Below, piece by piece: positions 44,879 to 45,531 of a stretch of DNA of 45,531 nucleotides. The first letter of the stretch is position 1. Each line of letters starts with the position of its first letter. The stretch is from CAZRHH01 sp964599885 (GTDB taxonomy: Bacteria > Chloroflexota > Dehalococcoidia > DSTF01 > JACRBR01): assembly GCA_964599885.1 (NCBI GenBank), contig CAZRHH010000019.1:1-45531 (forward strand), given 5' to 3'. Both the position numbers and the translations under genes were made by a program. Below the pieces are notes generated by a model. That model was given only the letters and a program-made list of their open reading frames with translations. It made no database searches and was not told the DNA's origin.

Positions 44879-45531
44879 TACAGTTGCTCGATGCGGAGCG
44901 CGCCTGCGCGCGAAAGCGTCCGCACGATGCGCGGCTCGAAGCCGAGGTCGCGCACGCGATCAGTCAGTGCGTGAACGTCTGCAGCGTCCGGTAGCATCAG
45001 GAAGAACGAAGGGCCGGCACCGGCGAGGTGTGGCGTGAGGCTTTGCGCGCGCAACGCATCCATCGCGCGCTCCGTCTCCGGCTGCATCGTCGACGTCACG
45101 CGCTCGAACACGTTCATCATCGCCTCATCGACGATCGCGTCGCCCGACAGGACGGCCTCGCGCACGCCAATGGTCGCATCACCTTCCGTGAACTCGCTCG
45201 GCGTCAGGGCGCCGAACATCGACGCCGTCTTTCCGGCGCCGACGCCGGTCGCGACGCCGATCTGTCGCGCCGATGCCGACGGCGTCGCGAGCAGTAGCCG
45301 CGCCGCGACAGCATCCGGCAGCGCCTCGACCGCGTCGCCGCGGCCGCTGATCACCGCGGTTCCGCCGGCAACGAAGAACGGCGGATCGCTGCCGATCTCG
45401 CCCGCGATCTCGATCAAGTTCGCATCCGGCTGGCCCGCGTCCCAGAGTACGTTGCAGCCGCGCAGCACGGCCGCTGCGTCGCTGCTGCCACCGCCGAGTC
45501 CCGCCGCAATCGGCACGCGTTTCTCCAATTC
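44878..45531 (-). CDS. ispE: 4-diphosphocytidyl-2-C-methyl-D-erythritol kinase (3' part)
   Basis: About 217 residues of the C-terminal part; the start lies beyond the window. IspE phosphorylates CDP-methylerythritol with ATP in the MEP route to isoprenoids. The GHMP-kinase ATP motif PIAAGLGGGSSDAAAVLRG is complete, followed by GSDPPFFVAGGTA (usually GSDVPFF) and the third motif AGAGPSFF near the end. The window therefore lacks only the first 80 or so residues. Other family members (mevalonate kinases) do not have this combination. It is the first of an overlapping pair with the small membrane protein gene. Confidence 0.9.
   Translation of the reverse strand, partial: ELEKRVPIAAGLGGGSSDAAAVLRGCNVLWDAGQPDANLIEIAGEIGSDPPFFVAGGTAVISGRGDAVEALPDAVAARLLLATPSASARQIGVATGVGAGKTASMFGALTPSEFTEGDATIGVREAVLSGDAIVDEAMMNVFERVTSTMQPETERAMDALRAQSLTPHLAGAGPSFFLMLPDAADVHALTDRVRDLGFEPRIVRTLSRAGALRIEQL

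Overview
This is a high-GC bacterial chromosome fragment of ordinary housekeeping and metabolic genes, with no phage, insertion sequence, CRISPR array, rRNA or tRNA that I can see. Two adjacent membrane-protein families, a DUF2298/'YYY' protein and an Agl23-like GT-C protein, are known mainly from Chloroflexi and archaea. With the rnc-smc-ftsY block and the high GC, this points to a Chloroflexota bacterium, perhaps Dehalococcoidia-like. That assignment is inference. glcDEF, an acyl-CoA dehydrogenase-type gene and NuoEF-type subunits suggest a heterotroph that oxidises organic acids.

Layout. 1-1.3 kb: 3' end of a 2-oxoacid:ferredoxin oxidoreductase beta subunit, then a zinc-ribbon/CBS protein. 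1.3-3.0 kb: two damaged genes end to end, a frameshifted acyl-CoA dehydrogenase and a Kef-type antiporter collapsed by a large internal deletion. 3.2-9.5 kb: zinc alcohol dehydrogenase plus double-GNAT protein, then glcDEF. 9.6-17.6 kb: PfkB kinase, a secreted thermonuclease followed by a broken tandem copy of its 3' end, three lipoproteins, moeA, acylphosphatase and fmt. 17.6-20.4 kb: nuoEF pair and an arginase remnant. 20.4-29.1 kb: a cell-surface glycan or lipid-linked sugar module (FAD oxidoreductase, flippase-like protein, Agl23-NHL fusion, DUF2298 protein). 29.2-35.0 kb: rnc-smc-ftsY, read leftward from a strong promoter with a terminator-ended leader that could be a small RNA. 35.1-39.5 kb: GNAT, CCA-adding-type enzyme, a PHD-like zinc protein, small membrane proteins, a VTT protein and an unknown protein. 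39.4-45.5 kb: GNAT, a small membrane protein, dinG, a PHP hydrolase, a membrane protein and the 3' part of ispE.

Recurring signals. At least eight genes that start transcription units carry a TANNNT hexamer 6-8 nt before the start codon with no Shine-Dalgarno sequence, which suggests widespread leaderless transcription. Others have clear GGAG-type sites. Where a -35 box is visible (1291, 20073 and 35025) the spacer is 18 bp. Spacers carry short repeat families (purine-rich tracts and GGAGCT/AGCTCC hairpins).

Four loci are broken (acyl-CoA dehydrogenase, Kef, second nuclease copy, arginase). At least two of the frameshifts lie in or next to short homopolymers, so sequencing or assembly error must be excluded before calling this gene decay. 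I see no clear-cut new defence or metabolic system. The best leads are the rnc leader RNA, the leaderless promoter pattern, the Agl23-NHL fusion with its neighbours, the NuoF-like protein with an altered flavin/NADH loop, the acidic insertion in SMC, and the PHD-like small protein.
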